Source: Pectobacterium polaris (lineage in GTDB: Bacteria > Pseudomonadota > Gammaproteobacteria > Enterobacterales > Enterobacteriaceae). From it: a stretch of DNA of 64,000 nucleotides. Positions 53,238 through 64,000 of the stretch are shown piece after piece. The DNA lies in NCBI RefSeq assembly GCF_002307355.1, contig NZ_CP017481.1:3100001-3164000 (forward strand), given 5' to 3'. A program made the translations under genes and the position numbers. Under the pieces are notes generated by a model, which did no database searches, was not told where the DNA came from, and saw nothing but the letters and a program-made list of their open reading frames with translations. Positions within the stretch are counted from its first letter, which is position 1. Every line of letters begins with the position of its first letter.

Positions 53238-53422
53238 CTATCGATTTCTCCGAGCAACGCTCAGCTTTTCTTCTGAAATTGCGTACCGCGTTCAGAGAAT
53301 GCCTTATTTTTCCCGCCATTCCGGCATTGGGGTAACCTTTCTCCGTATTGATGCGTATAATGACGCTCCGTGATGCCATAAAACGGCATAAGCGGAACTT
53401 CCCAGTATTAAAGGAGAGAGAG

Positions 53423-54100
53423 ATGACGGTGATGGCACCGGTAATTACGGTTGACGGACCGAGCGGCGCAGGCAAAGGTACCTTGTGTAAGGCATTGGCT
53501 GAAGCTTTACAATGGAACCTGCTGGACTCGGGGGCTATCTATCGTGTTTTGGCTCTGGCGGCATTGCACCACCATGTGGATATCGGTTCGGAAGACGCGC
53601 TGGTTCCGCTGGCCTCTCATCTTGATGTGCGTTTTGTTGCAGAAGACGGGCAGCTGAAAGTTATCCTGGAAGGCGAAGACGTTAGCCATGAAATTCGTAC
53701 TGAAGCGGTAGGCAATACGGCGTCTCAGGCCGCGGCTTTCCCTCGCGTTCGTGAAGCATTATTACGTCGGCAGCGTGCATTTCGCGAGGCTCCGGGGTTG
53801 ATTGCTGATGGCCGAGACATGGGAACGGTAGTCTTTCCTGATGCCCCAGTGAAGATTTTTTTGGATGCCAGTGCGGAAGAACGTGCACAACGTCGCATGC
53901 TACAGTTGCAGGGGAAGGGCTTTAATGTTAACTTTGAACGTCTTTTGTCTGAGATAAAAGAACGGGATGAGCGCGATCGTAGCCGCCCCGTTGCGCCGTT
54001 AGTGCCTGCTGCCGATGCGTTGGTGCTGGATTCAACGGAAATGACAATCGATGAAGTGATAGCGCGCGCGTTGGCTTATGCCCGCGAAATTTTAGCGTAA
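53423..54100 (+). CDS. cmk: cytidylate kinase Cmk
   Basis: Cmk phosphorylates CMP and dCMP. The 225-residue product has the P-loop [20 protein letters not shown] near residue 13, [20 protein letters not shown] near 35, and [21 protein letters not shown] with the LID arginines ([10 protein letters not shown]). ATG 53423 follows AAGGAGAG; an in-frame codon at 53348 is rejected. E. coli Cmk has 227 residues. rpsA follows after 116 bp, as in E. coli. Confidence 0.97.
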   Translation: MTVMAPVITVDGPSGAGKGTLCKALAEALQWNLLDSGAIYRVLALAALHHHVDIGSEDALVPLASHLDVRFVAEDGQLKVILEGEDVSHEIRTEAVGNTASQAAAFPRVREALLRRQRAFREAPGLIADGRDMGTVVFPDAPVKIFLDASAEERAQRRMLQLQGKGFNVNFERLLSEIKERDERDRSRPVAPLVPAADALVLDSTEMTIDEVIARALAYAREILA

Positions 54101-54216
54101 TCACAGAAAACCGAATTTTTACCTCGCTGTAAGGATGCACAGCGGGGCATGTTAAACAACCCCATCGAGCAGGATGCCAGATGGACGTTAAATTGAAACC
54201 CTTAAGATTATCAAAC
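54101..54216 (+). promoter_or_regulatory. rpsA translation initiation region, structured leader
   Basis: A hairpin formed by CGCTGT (54125-54130) and ACAGCG (54139-54144) exposes an AAGGATGC loop. Alternative GGGG/CCCC pairing lies just downstream. No proper Shine-Dalgarno precedes the rpsA ATG. E. coli rpsA is likewise translated efficiently from a folded leader without a strong Shine-Dalgarno and is autorepressed by S1; the same control is inferred here. Confidence 0.6.
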
Positions 54217-55890
54217 ATGACTGAATCTTTTGCTCAACTCTTTGAAGAATCCCTGAAAGAAATCGAAACCCGTCCTGGTTCCATCGTACGTGGTGTTGTT
54301 GTTGCTATTGATAAAGATGTCGTACTGGTTGACGCCGGTCTGAAATCTGAATCTGCCATTCCGGTAGAGCAATTCAAGAACGCACAAGGCGAATTGGAAA
54401 TTCAGGTCGGTGATGAAGTTGACGTTGCTCTGGACGCTATCGAAGATGGCTTCGGTGAAACGCTGCTTTCTCGCGAAAAAGCTAAACGTCATGAAGCATG
54501 GCTGACGCTGGAAAAAGCTTACGAAGAAGCTGCAACGGTTACCGGTATTATCAACGGTAAAGTTAAAGGCGGTTTCACTGTTGAGCTGAACGGCATTCGT
54601 GCGTTCCTGCCAGGTTCTCTGGTAGACGTTCGTCCGGTTCGCGACACGCTGCATCTGGAAGGCAAAGAGCTTGAGTTCAAAGTTATCAAGCTGGATCAGA
54701 AACGCAACAACGTTGTTGTTTCCCGCCGTGCAGTTATCGAATCTGAAAACAGTGCTGAGCGCGATCAACTGCTGGAAAACCTGCAGGAAGGCATGGAAGT
54801 TAAAGGTATCGTTAAGAACCTTACTGACTACGGTGCATTCGTTGATCTGGGCGGCGTTGATGGCCTGCTGCATATCACTGATATGGCTTGGAAACGTGTT
54901 AAACATCCAAGCGAAATCGTCAATGTGGGCGACGAAATCACTGTTAAAGTGCTGAAATTCGACCGCGAACGTACCCGTGTGTCTCTGGGTCTGAAACAGC
55001 TGGGCGAAGATCCATGGGTCGCTATCGCTAAGCGTTACCCAGAAAGCACGCGTCTGACTGGCCGCGTAACCAACCTGACTGACTACGGCTGCTTCGTTGA
55101 AATCGAAGAAGGCGTTGAAGGTCTGGTGCACGTTTCCGAAATGGATTGGACCAACAAAAACATCCACCCATCCAAAGTTGTTAACGTTGGTGATGTAGTG
55201 GAAGTTATGGTTCTGGACATCGACGAAGAACGTCGTCGTATCTCTCTGGGCCTGAAACAGTGCAAATCTAACCCATGGCAGCTGTTCGCAGAAACCCACA
55301 ACAAGGGCGACCGCGTTGAAGGTAAAATCAAGTCTATCACTGACTTTGGTATCTTCATCGGTCTGGACGGCGGCATCGACGGTCTGGTTCACCTGTCCGA
55401 CATCTCTTGGAACGTTGCTGGCGAAGAAGCCGTTCGCGAATTCAAGAAAGGTGATGAAATCGCCGCTGTTGTTCTGCAAGTTGACGCAGAGCGCGAGCGT
55501 ATCTCCCTGGGTGTGAAACAACTGTCTGAAGACCCGTTCAATAACTACCTGTCTGTTAACAAGAAAGGTGCTATTGTTACTGGTAAAGTTACAGCAGTTG
55601 ACGCCAAAGGTGCTACAGTTGAATTAGCAGACGGTGTTGAAGGCTATCTGCGTGCTTCTGACGCTTCACGTGACCGCGTTGAAGATGCAACACTGGTATT
55701 GAGCGTTGGCGACAGCGTTGAAGCGAAATACACCGGTGTTGATCGTAAAAACCGCGTTGTTAGCCTGTCTGTTCGTGCGAAAGACGAAGCTGACGAGAAA
55801 GATGCAATCGCAACTGTTAACAACAAGCCGGAAGAAAACAATTTCTCCAGCGCGATGGCAGAAGCGTTCAAAGCAGCTAAAGGCGAGTAA
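54217..55890 (+). CDS. rpsA: 30S ribosomal protein S1
   Basis: S1 binds mRNA leaders and lets the 30S subunit start on structured messages. The 557-residue product (same as E. coli) has six S1/OB repeats at about 21-87, 105-171, 192-260, 277-347, 364-434 and 451-520. Repeated KNLTDYGAF-, TNLTDYGCF- and [13 protein letters not shown] motifs mark them. ATG 54217 ([12 protein letters not shown]) is chosen by homology; an in-frame ATG at 54181 would add 12 residues not found in the family. Highly biased codon use makes long open frames on the opposite strand, which are not genes. Confidence 0.99.
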   Translation: MTESFAQLFEESLKEIETRPGSIVRGVVVAIDKDVVLVDAGLKSESAIPVEQFKNAQGELEIQVGDEVDVALDAIEDGFGETLLSREKAKRHEAWLTLEKAYEEAATVTGIINGKVKGGFTVELNGIRAFLPGSLVDVRPVRDTLHLEGKELEFKVIKLDQKRNNVVVSRRAVIESENSAERDQLLENLQEGMEVKGIVKNLTDYGAFVDLGGVDGLLHITDMAWKRVKHPSEIVNVGDEITVKVLKFDRERTRVSLGLKQLGEDPWVAIAKRYPESTRLTGRVTNLTDYGCFVEIEEGVEGLVHVSEMDWTNKNIHPSKVVNVGDVVEVMVLDIDEERRRISLGLKQCKSNPWQLFAETHNKGDRVEGKIKSITDFGIFIGLDGGIDGLVHLSDISWNVAGEEAVREFKKGDEIAAVVLQVDAERERISLGVKQLSEDPFNNYLSVNKKGAIVTGKVTAVDAKGATVELADGVEGYLRASDASRDRVEDATLVLSVGDSVEAKYTGVDRKNRVVSLSVRAKDEADEKDAIATVNNKPEENNFSSAMAEAFKAAKGE

Positions 55891-55979
55891 TCACTACGGT
55901 GGAATGAGCAACGTAAGTTGCTCATTCTTGTAACGGTAGTCAGTTATCCTGGTTATTGATAACCGCACTTGGAGGAGCT

Positions 55980-56264
55980 ATGACCAAGTCTGAACTTATT
56001 GAAAGGCTTGCTGGACAGCAATCTCATATCCCAGCCAAAGTGGTTGAGGATGCAGTGAAAGAAATGCTCGAACAAATGGCTTCTACGCTAGCCGAAGGCG
56101 ACCGTATTGAAATCCGTGGGTTTGGCAGTTTTTCACTTCACTACCGTGCACCGCGTGTAGGTCGTAATCCGAAAACGGGTGACAAAGTTGAGTTGGAAGG
56201 TAAGTACGTCCCTCACTTTAAACCGGGCAAGGAACTCCGCGACCGCGCTAATATTTACGGCTAA
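55980..56264 (+). CDS. ihfB: integration host factor subunit beta IhfB
   Basis: This is one half of the IHF heterodimer, which bends DNA in the minor groove. The 94-residue product (same as E. coli) has the HU/IHF arms with [21 protein letters not shown] and the intercalating proline in the arm tip. ATG 55980 follows GGAGG. In E. coli ycaI and msbA follow; here an IS element lies 62 bp downstream. Confidence 0.97.
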   Translation: MTKSELIERLAGQQSHIPAKVVEDAVKEMLEQMASTLAEGDRIEIRGFGSFSLHYRAPRVGRNPKTGDKVELEGKYVPHFKPGKELRDRANIYG

Positions 56265-56290
56265 TCGTTAGTCTTAAATACCAGCCTTAT

Positions 56291-56316
56291 AAAAGCACCC
56301 ATCTAGGGTGCTTTTT
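56291..56316 (+). terminator. intrinsic terminator of ihfB
   Basis: AAAAGCACCC, loop ATCTA and GGGTGCTTTT with a T-run, 27 bp after the ihfB stop and just outside the IS. Confidence 0.93.
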
Positions 56317-56378
56317 TACATTTATTGACCCGTCCTGAATAGCGTTGACACGTTCCTGATTTAAATACGAAGAACGTG

Positions 56379-56678
56379 ATGATGACTGAGTTCAAACGTA
56401 CCCAACGTGATTATCCTCTATCCTTTAAAATAGCCGTCGTTGAACAGGTCGAAAAAGGCGAGATGACCTATAAACAGGCCCAGCAGCGATATGGCATTCA
56501 GGGGCGCTCCACCGTTCTTGTCTGGCTGCGTAAATATGGCCAGCTTGACTGGAGTCCCGGACTTCCTGACCTGATGAAGAGGAAACTGCCTGTGGCTCAG
56601 ACAAATACCCCACTTACACCCGAGCAAAGAATCAAAGAACTTGAAGAGCAGCTTAAGCTGGCGAACTCAGAAAGCTGA
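56379..56678 (+). pseudogene. IS3-family transposase orfA, probably frameshifted
   Basis: The open frame encodes 99 residues of an IS3 OrfA: a helix-turn-helix N-terminus (RDYPLSFKIAVVEQVEKGEM, QQRYGIQGRSTVLVWLRKYG) and a leucine-zipper-like helix (QRIKELEEQLKLAN). It stops at 56678 after LANSES. In the +1 frame the sequence continues as QKAEFFESVINVLKNDYGV and so on to a TGA at 56785-56787 that overlaps the orfB start. This looks like the natural end of OrfA, so one extra base near 56660-56670 probably truncates this copy. ATG 56379 or 56382 could start it. Confidence 0.7.
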
Positions 56679-56732
56679 GTTTTTTGAATCTGTTATCAAC
56701 GTCCTGAAAAATGATTACGGGGTAAGTGTCGT

Positions 56733-56739
56733 AAAAAAG
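56733..56739 (+). promoter_or_regulatory. A6G programmed -1 frameshift signal of the IS
   Basis: AAAAAAG is in the A-AAA-AAG phase relative to the QKAEFFESV frame (codons AAA 56734-56736, AAG 56737-56739). A -1 slip enters the orfB frame, which is open from 56715 onward. This is the standard IS3-family device for making OrfAB. Confidence 0.75.
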
Positions 56740-56783
56740 CGGCCCGGCAAGTCCTTGCGCAGAGTCAGGTCCCAAAAGTCACC

Positions 56784-57635
56784 GTGACACGCGCATGCCA
56801 GCTCCTGGGGCACAGCAGACAGGCATGGTACCAGCATAATGCAAGGTGCAATAAACGACATGAACACAATAGTCAGGTTCTTGATTTTATTGCCCGAGTT
56901 CGGTGCCGTCAGCCACGTATAGGCACACGCAAACTCCACTCTCTGTTGAACCGTCAGGCAGGTGAAACACTCAATATCGGGCGTGACCGCCTGTTTAGCC
57001 TGCTGGGTAAACACCGGCTTCTGGTACCCGTAAAGCAGGCATACCACAAAACGACCAACAGCCATCATCGTTTTTACCGGCATCCGAACTTGCTGAAGCC
57101 TGGCCCCGAACAGGTTACTGCCCTTCAGCCGGAGCAAGTCTGGGTCGCCGATATTACTTATCTACCAGTACGCAGTGGCACGGTCTACCTGAGTTTGGTC
57201 ACAGATGCCTGTTCCAGAAAAATCATGGGTTACCATGTAGGGGATAATCTGCAAACTGAAAATGTGGTAAAAGCCTTCAAACAGGCATTACGACAAAGAA
57301 AAACAAAAGGGCTGTTGATACACCACTCTGACAGAGGGCTACAATACTGTTCAGCGCTTTACCAGTCGGTACATGAGAGCAATGGGATAACCTGTTCAAT
57401 GACAGAGGGTTATGACTGCTACCAGAATGCGCTGGCTGAACGGATAAACGGCATCCTGAAAAATGAGTTTTTACTCTCGCGCCCAGCTAATCTGGCACAA
57501 GCGAGGAAAATGGTAAAAGAATCTGTGGCGATTTATAACCATGAGCGGCCACATCTGGCCCTGAAATACAAAACGCCCGATGAGGTTCATCAGGCGTTTT
57601 ACAGGCAGAAAACTGTCAATCTATATCAGGACTAG
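56784..57635 (+). CDS. IS3-family transposase orfB (catalytic part)
   Basis: This is the DDE integrase-type half of the transposase. The 283 residues from GTG 56784 include WVADITYLPV (first Asp), IHHSDRGLQYCS (second Asp) and YQNALAERINGILKNEF (Glu, 35 residues after the second Asp). An HTH-21-like N-terminal part is also present (TRACQLLGHSRQAWYQ). The GTG overlaps the TGA of the +1-frame OrfA tail (GTGA). The catalytic part appears intact, but with orfA broken the OrfAB fusion cannot be made by one programmed slip. Confidence 0.88.
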   Translation: MTRACQLLGHSRQAWYQHNARCNKRHEHNSQVLDFIARVRCRQPRIGTRKLHSLLNRQAGETLNIGRDRLFSLLGKHRLLVPVKQAYHKTTNSHHRFYRHPNLLKPGPEQVTALQPEQVWVADITYLPVRSGTVYLSLVTDACSRKIMGYHVGDNLQTENVVKAFKQALRQRKTKGLLIHHSDRGLQYCSALYQSVHESNGITCSMTEGYDCYQNALAERINGILKNEFLLSRPANLAQARKMVKESVAIYNHERPHLALKYKTPDEVHQAFYRQKTVNLYQD

Positions 57636-57703
57636 TCTTATAACCATCATCTTCTCCGCACTTCCGTCGTTATGACGTGGTTATCTGACATCGGATATAT
57701 CAT

Positions 57704-57732
57704 CCCGCGCTATCAACGACTGATAACGCGGG
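57704..57732 (-). terminator. hairpin after hisI
   Basis: CCCGCG-C-TATCA, loop ACGAC and TGATA-A-CGCGGG form a stable stem 8 bp after the hisI stop. No T-run follows on the minus strand, so it may protect the his mRNA end or terminate weakly. Confidence 0.5.
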
Positions 57733-57739
57733 AACAGGT

Positions 57740-58365
57740 TTACTTATTGTGGCGATCTTTGAGGCGATTGATGATGGTCGCCAGATCTAAATCCTGATCC
57801 TGCAACAGCACCAGCAGGTGGTACATTAAATCAGCGGCTTCGTTGGTCAGTTCTTCGCGGTCATGCACCGTCGCTGCTAATGCCGCTTCCAATCCTTCCT
57901 CACCGACTTTCTGCGCAATGCGTTTGGTGCCGCTGGCATACAGACGTGCAGTGTAAGAACTATCCGGGTCAGCATGCTTACGTTCGGCCAGCAGTTGCTC
58001 TAACTGATAGAGGAACGTCCAGTCGCTGGCAGCAGGCGAGAAACAGCTGCTGGTGCCAAGGTGACAGGTTGGGCCGATAGGATTAACCAGAATCAGCAGC
58101 GTGTCGTTATCGCAGTCTGGCGTGATAGAGACGACATTCAGGAAATGGCCGGAAGATTCGCCTTTCGTCCACAACCGCTGCTTGGTACGCGAGAAAAACG
58201 TGACCTTACCGCTTTCTTCTGTGGCCTGTAAGGCATCCTGATTCATGTAGCCCAGCATTAACACTTCACCGGACACCGCATGTTGCACGATAACTGGCAG
58301 CATGCCGTCTGTTTTTTCCCAATCGAGTTGGTTTCGTTGTTCGTCGTTTAGAAAAACTGCTTCGC

Positions 58366-58372
<7 letters not shown>
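57740..58372 (-). CDS. hisI: phosphoribosyl-AMP cyclohydrolase / phosphoribosyl-ATP diphosphatase HisIE
   Basis: This bifunctional enzyme does steps 2 and 3 of histidine synthesis. The 210-residue product has an N-terminal cyclohydrolase domain (about 1-115, with zinc and magnesium ligands in PDCDNDTLL and [11 protein letters not shown]) and a C-terminal pyrophosphohydrolase domain (about 120-210, [15 protein letters not shown]). E. coli HisI has 203 residues. The GTG at 58372 overlaps the hisF end by 7 bp. Last gene of the his operon. Confidence 0.95.
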
Positions 58373-59867
<1,495 letters not shown>

Positions 59868-60458
59868 CTACATCTCCAGAAAGTTTTTCAGCAGCTGCGC
59901 GCCCGCAGCACCCGAACGCTCAGGGTGGAACTGCACGCCAAAGAAGTTATCTTTTTCCAGCGCGGCGGTGAAGGCTTCGCCATAGTTGGCTTGTGCAATC
60001 GTGTTTTCGCAGACCGGCATGGCATAGCTGTGAACGAAATAGAAATAGGCACCGTCATCGATATCGCGGAACAAGCGATGTCCGGCCTTTGGAATGACTT
60101 GATTCCAGCCCATATGCGGCAGCGGCAAGCCGTGGTCAACCATCTTTTTCACTGGCGTATCGACAATCCCTAGTGTAGGGATGCCGCCGTTTTCGTCGCT
60201 GTTTGTGCCCAGCAACTGCATGCCGAGGCAAATGCCGAGAACGGGCTGGGTACAGGCCTTGATCAACGCAATCAGGTCACGCTCTTCCAGTTGATTCATC
60301 GCGGCCTGCGCAGTACCAACGCCCGGCAGAAACAGCTTGTCCGCTTGCAGGACAATCTCGGCCTCGCGGCTTACAACGGGCGTATACCCCAACCGCTGCA
60401 CGGCGTAGGTCACCGAAGAGAGGTTAGCGCAGCCGGTATCAAGAATGACGACCTTCAT
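59868..60458 (-). CDS. hisH: imidazole glycerol phosphate synthase, glutaminase subunit HisH
   Basis: This class I glutamine amidotransferase supplies ammonia to HisF. The 196-residue product (E. coli 196) has the nucleophile cysteine in [11 protein letters not shown] (about residue 77) and the His/Glu pair in [10 protein letters not shown]. Its ATG overlaps the hisB TGA (TGATG), indicating coupling. Confidence 0.97.
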   Translation of the reverse strand: MKVVILDTGCANLSSVTYAVQRLGYTPVVSREAEIVLQADKLFLPGVGTAQAAMNQLEERDLIALIKACTQPVLGICLGMQLLGTNSDENGGIPTLGIVDTPVKKMVDHGLPLPHMGWNQVIPKAGHRLFRDIDDGAYFYFVHSYAMPVCENTIAQANYGEAFTAALEKDNFFGVQFHPERSGAAGAQLLKNFLEM

Positions 60459-61525
60459 CAGAGCACTCCTTTAGAGCTCGGCAGCGTATCACCCTCGACG
60501 CGAATGGCCTGACGCAACGTGCGTCCGAAGACTTTAAACAGGCTTTCCACGCGGTGATGATCGTTACGCCCCTTGGTTTTCAGGTGCAGCGTACAGGCCA
60601 TGGAATAAGACAGCGAGCGGAAGAAGTGTTCGACCATTTCCGTACTCAGGTCGCCGACGCGCTGGTAGCTGAATTCCGCTTTGTATTCCAGATGCGGACG
60701 GCCTGAAATATCCAGCGCACAGCGTGCCAGACACTCATCCATCGGTAGGACGAAGCCAAAGCGACCAATGCCGCGTTTGTCGCCCAGCGCTTTATTCAAG
60801 GCTTCGCCCAGCGCCAGACCGGTATCTTCCACCGTGTGGTGATCGTCAATGTACAGGTCACCTTTCACTTCAATGTTCATGCGGAACCCGCCGTGTGTGG
60901 CGATTTGATCCAGCATGTGATCGAAGAAGCCGACGCCGGTGTTGATTTTGCTGCCGCCTTCCTGATCCAGCCAGACGTTCACATCAATCGCGGTTTCACG
61001 CGTGACGCGGTTGACGTGCGCATGACGGTCACGCTTGGTCAGCTGGTTGGTAATCGCTTGCCAGTTCAGTCCACCGCGTTGGTAGAGCAGGCCGGTTATG
61101 CCCATATTCTGCGCCAGTTGAATATCGGTCTGGCGGTCGCCGATGACGTAGCTATTCGCCACATCCATCAGGCCATTATTCAAATAGGCGGTCACCAGTT
61201 CGGTTTTGGGTTTGCGGCAGGTGCAGTTATCCGCCGGTAAATGCGGGCAAATCAGCACGTGCTCAAAATGGATACCCTGTGATGTCAGAATCTGCATCAT
61301 CAGGTTGTGCGGTGGATCGAAGGTTTCCTGCGGAAAACTATCGGTTCCCAGACCATCCTGATTGGTGATCATCACCAGCGTATAGCCCGCTTTTTGCAGC
61401 GCCAGCAGTGAGGGGATGACATCTGGTTCCAGCGCCAGTTTATCCAGACGGTCAACCTGAAAATCCTCAGGCGGTTCAGCAATCAATGTTCCGTCACGGT
61501 CGATAAAGAGGTATTTCTGGCCCAC
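60458..61525 (-). CDS. hisB: histidinol-phosphatase / imidazoleglycerol-phosphate dehydratase HisB
   Basis: This is the bifunctional enterobacterial HisB. The 355-residue product (E. coli 355) has an N-terminal HAD phosphatase ([12 protein letters not shown], a zinc site in [21 protein letters not shown]) at about 1-165. A C-terminal dehydratase follows (about 168-355) with [15 protein letters not shown] and [17 protein letters not shown], the metal histidines. The start is GTG 61525 behind GGAG. Confidence 0.97.
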   Translation of the reverse strand: MGQKYLFIDRDGTLIAEPPEDFQVDRLDKLALEPDVIPSLLALQKAGYTLVMITNQDGLGTDSFPQETFDPPHNLMMQILTSQGIHFEHVLICPHLPADNCTCRKPKTELVTAYLNNGLMDVANSYVIGDRQTDIQLAQNMGITGLLYQRGGLNWQAITNQLTKRDRHAHVNRVTRETAIDVNVWLDQEGGSKINTGVGFFDHMLDQIATHGGFRMNIEVKGDLYIDDHHTVEDTGLALGEALNKALGDKRGIGRFGFVLPMDECLARCALDISGRPHLEYKAEFSYQRVGDLSTEMVEHFFRSLSYSMACTLHLKTKGRNDHHRVESLFKVFGRTLRQAIRVEGDTLPSSKGVL

Positions 61526-61540
61526 GTGAGCTCCTTAAAA

Positions 61541-63939
<2,399 letters not shown>

Positions 63940-63944
63940 CGTCA

Positions 63945-64000
63945 TCACTCCATCATTTTTTCAATAGGCAGGACCAGAATGGAGCTGGCACCTAATGATT
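63945..64000 (-). CDS. hisG: ATP phosphoribosyltransferase HisG, C-terminal end (partial)
   Basis: The last 17 codons and stop are present, reading [17 protein letters not shown], the conserved HisG C-terminus of enterobacteria. HisG does the first, feedback-inhibited step of histidine synthesis. Its stop codon lies just 5 bp before the hisD start. The rest of the gene and the his leader lie beyond the window. Confidence 0.93.
   Translation of the reverse strand, partial: SLGASSILVLPIEKMME

Larger units (their letters stand above)
56326..57638 (+). mobile_element. IS3-family insertion sequence, about 1.31 kb
   Basis: The ends carry imperfect inverted repeats sharing GTCCTGA and TTGACA at the same spacing (left from TGACCC at 56326, right ending at 57638). 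With these ends a 3-bp direct repeat TAT flanks the element (56323-56325 and 57639-57641), as expected for IS3-family insertion. The exact ends could shift by one base. It encodes orfA- and orfB-type transposase parts with a D-D-35-E catalytic core. It sits between ihfB and the his operon, where E. coli-like gene order stops. Confidence 0.85.

Noticed and set aside
54181..54216. rpsA start 12 codons upstream
   Set aside because: S1 N-termini begin [12 protein letters not shown]; the upstream stretch is part of the structured leader.
54211..55521. 436-codon open frame on the minus strand opposite rpsA
   Set aside because: It mirrors the strongly biased codon use of rpsA, gives a low-complexity Phe/Asn-rich product with no family features and has no promoter or Shine-Dalgarno.

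Overview
The window is chromosomal DNA of a soft-rot enterobacterium, most likely Pectobacterium or a close relative. This is inferred from protein similarity and gene order recalled from memory; no database search was run. Most genes follow the order of the 19-21 min region of the Escherichia coli chromosome, with some E. coli genes absent (ltaE/poxB, aqpZ, macAB, tRNA serW, dmsABC, ycaP). A 127-bp ERIC repeat fits Enterobacterales.

Layout. 71-4339: potFGHI putrescine ABC importer, with strong RNA hairpins between potF and potG. 4571-6294: ybjO-like membrane protein and rlmC. 6639-10595 (minus): artJ and artPIQM arginine uptake. 10793-13451: ybjQ, amiD, ybjT. 13681-16498 (minus): hcp-hcr nitric-oxide/nitrosative stress pair behind a good NsrR-like operator. 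16687-19562: lysO and an OLD-family nuclease (ybjD). 19679-23346: cspD, clpS-clpA, infA. 23459-28902 (minus): aat, cydDC, trxB. 29486-37203: lrp, ftsK (with a LexA box), lolA, rarA, serS. 37510-38664: ycaD.

38650-43911 is the main accessory module. A LysR-type regulator is divergent from a three-gene operon: an NCS1/CodB-like permease, a DUF917 protein and a hydantoinase/oxoprolinase (HyuA-like) protein. A palindrome-rich operator region lies between them. It looks like a self-contained uptake and degradation unit for an unidentified cyclic amide, hydantoin-like or thiohydantoin-like compound. It is the best candidate here for a poorly described system.

44002-48212 (minus): focA-pflB-pflA for anaerobic pyruvate and formate metabolism, with an FNR-type promoter. 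48652-50415: ycaO. 50745-56264: serC-aroA, cmk, rpsA, ihfB. 56326-57638: an IS3-family insertion sequence with a correctly phased A6G frameshift signal but an apparently frameshifted orfA. 57740-64000 (minus): the histidine operon hisG(partial)DCBHAFI. The E. coli-like order stops at the IS, where E. coli would have ycaI-msbA.

There are no rRNA genes, CRISPR arrays, prophage genes or recognisable tRNA genes in the window.
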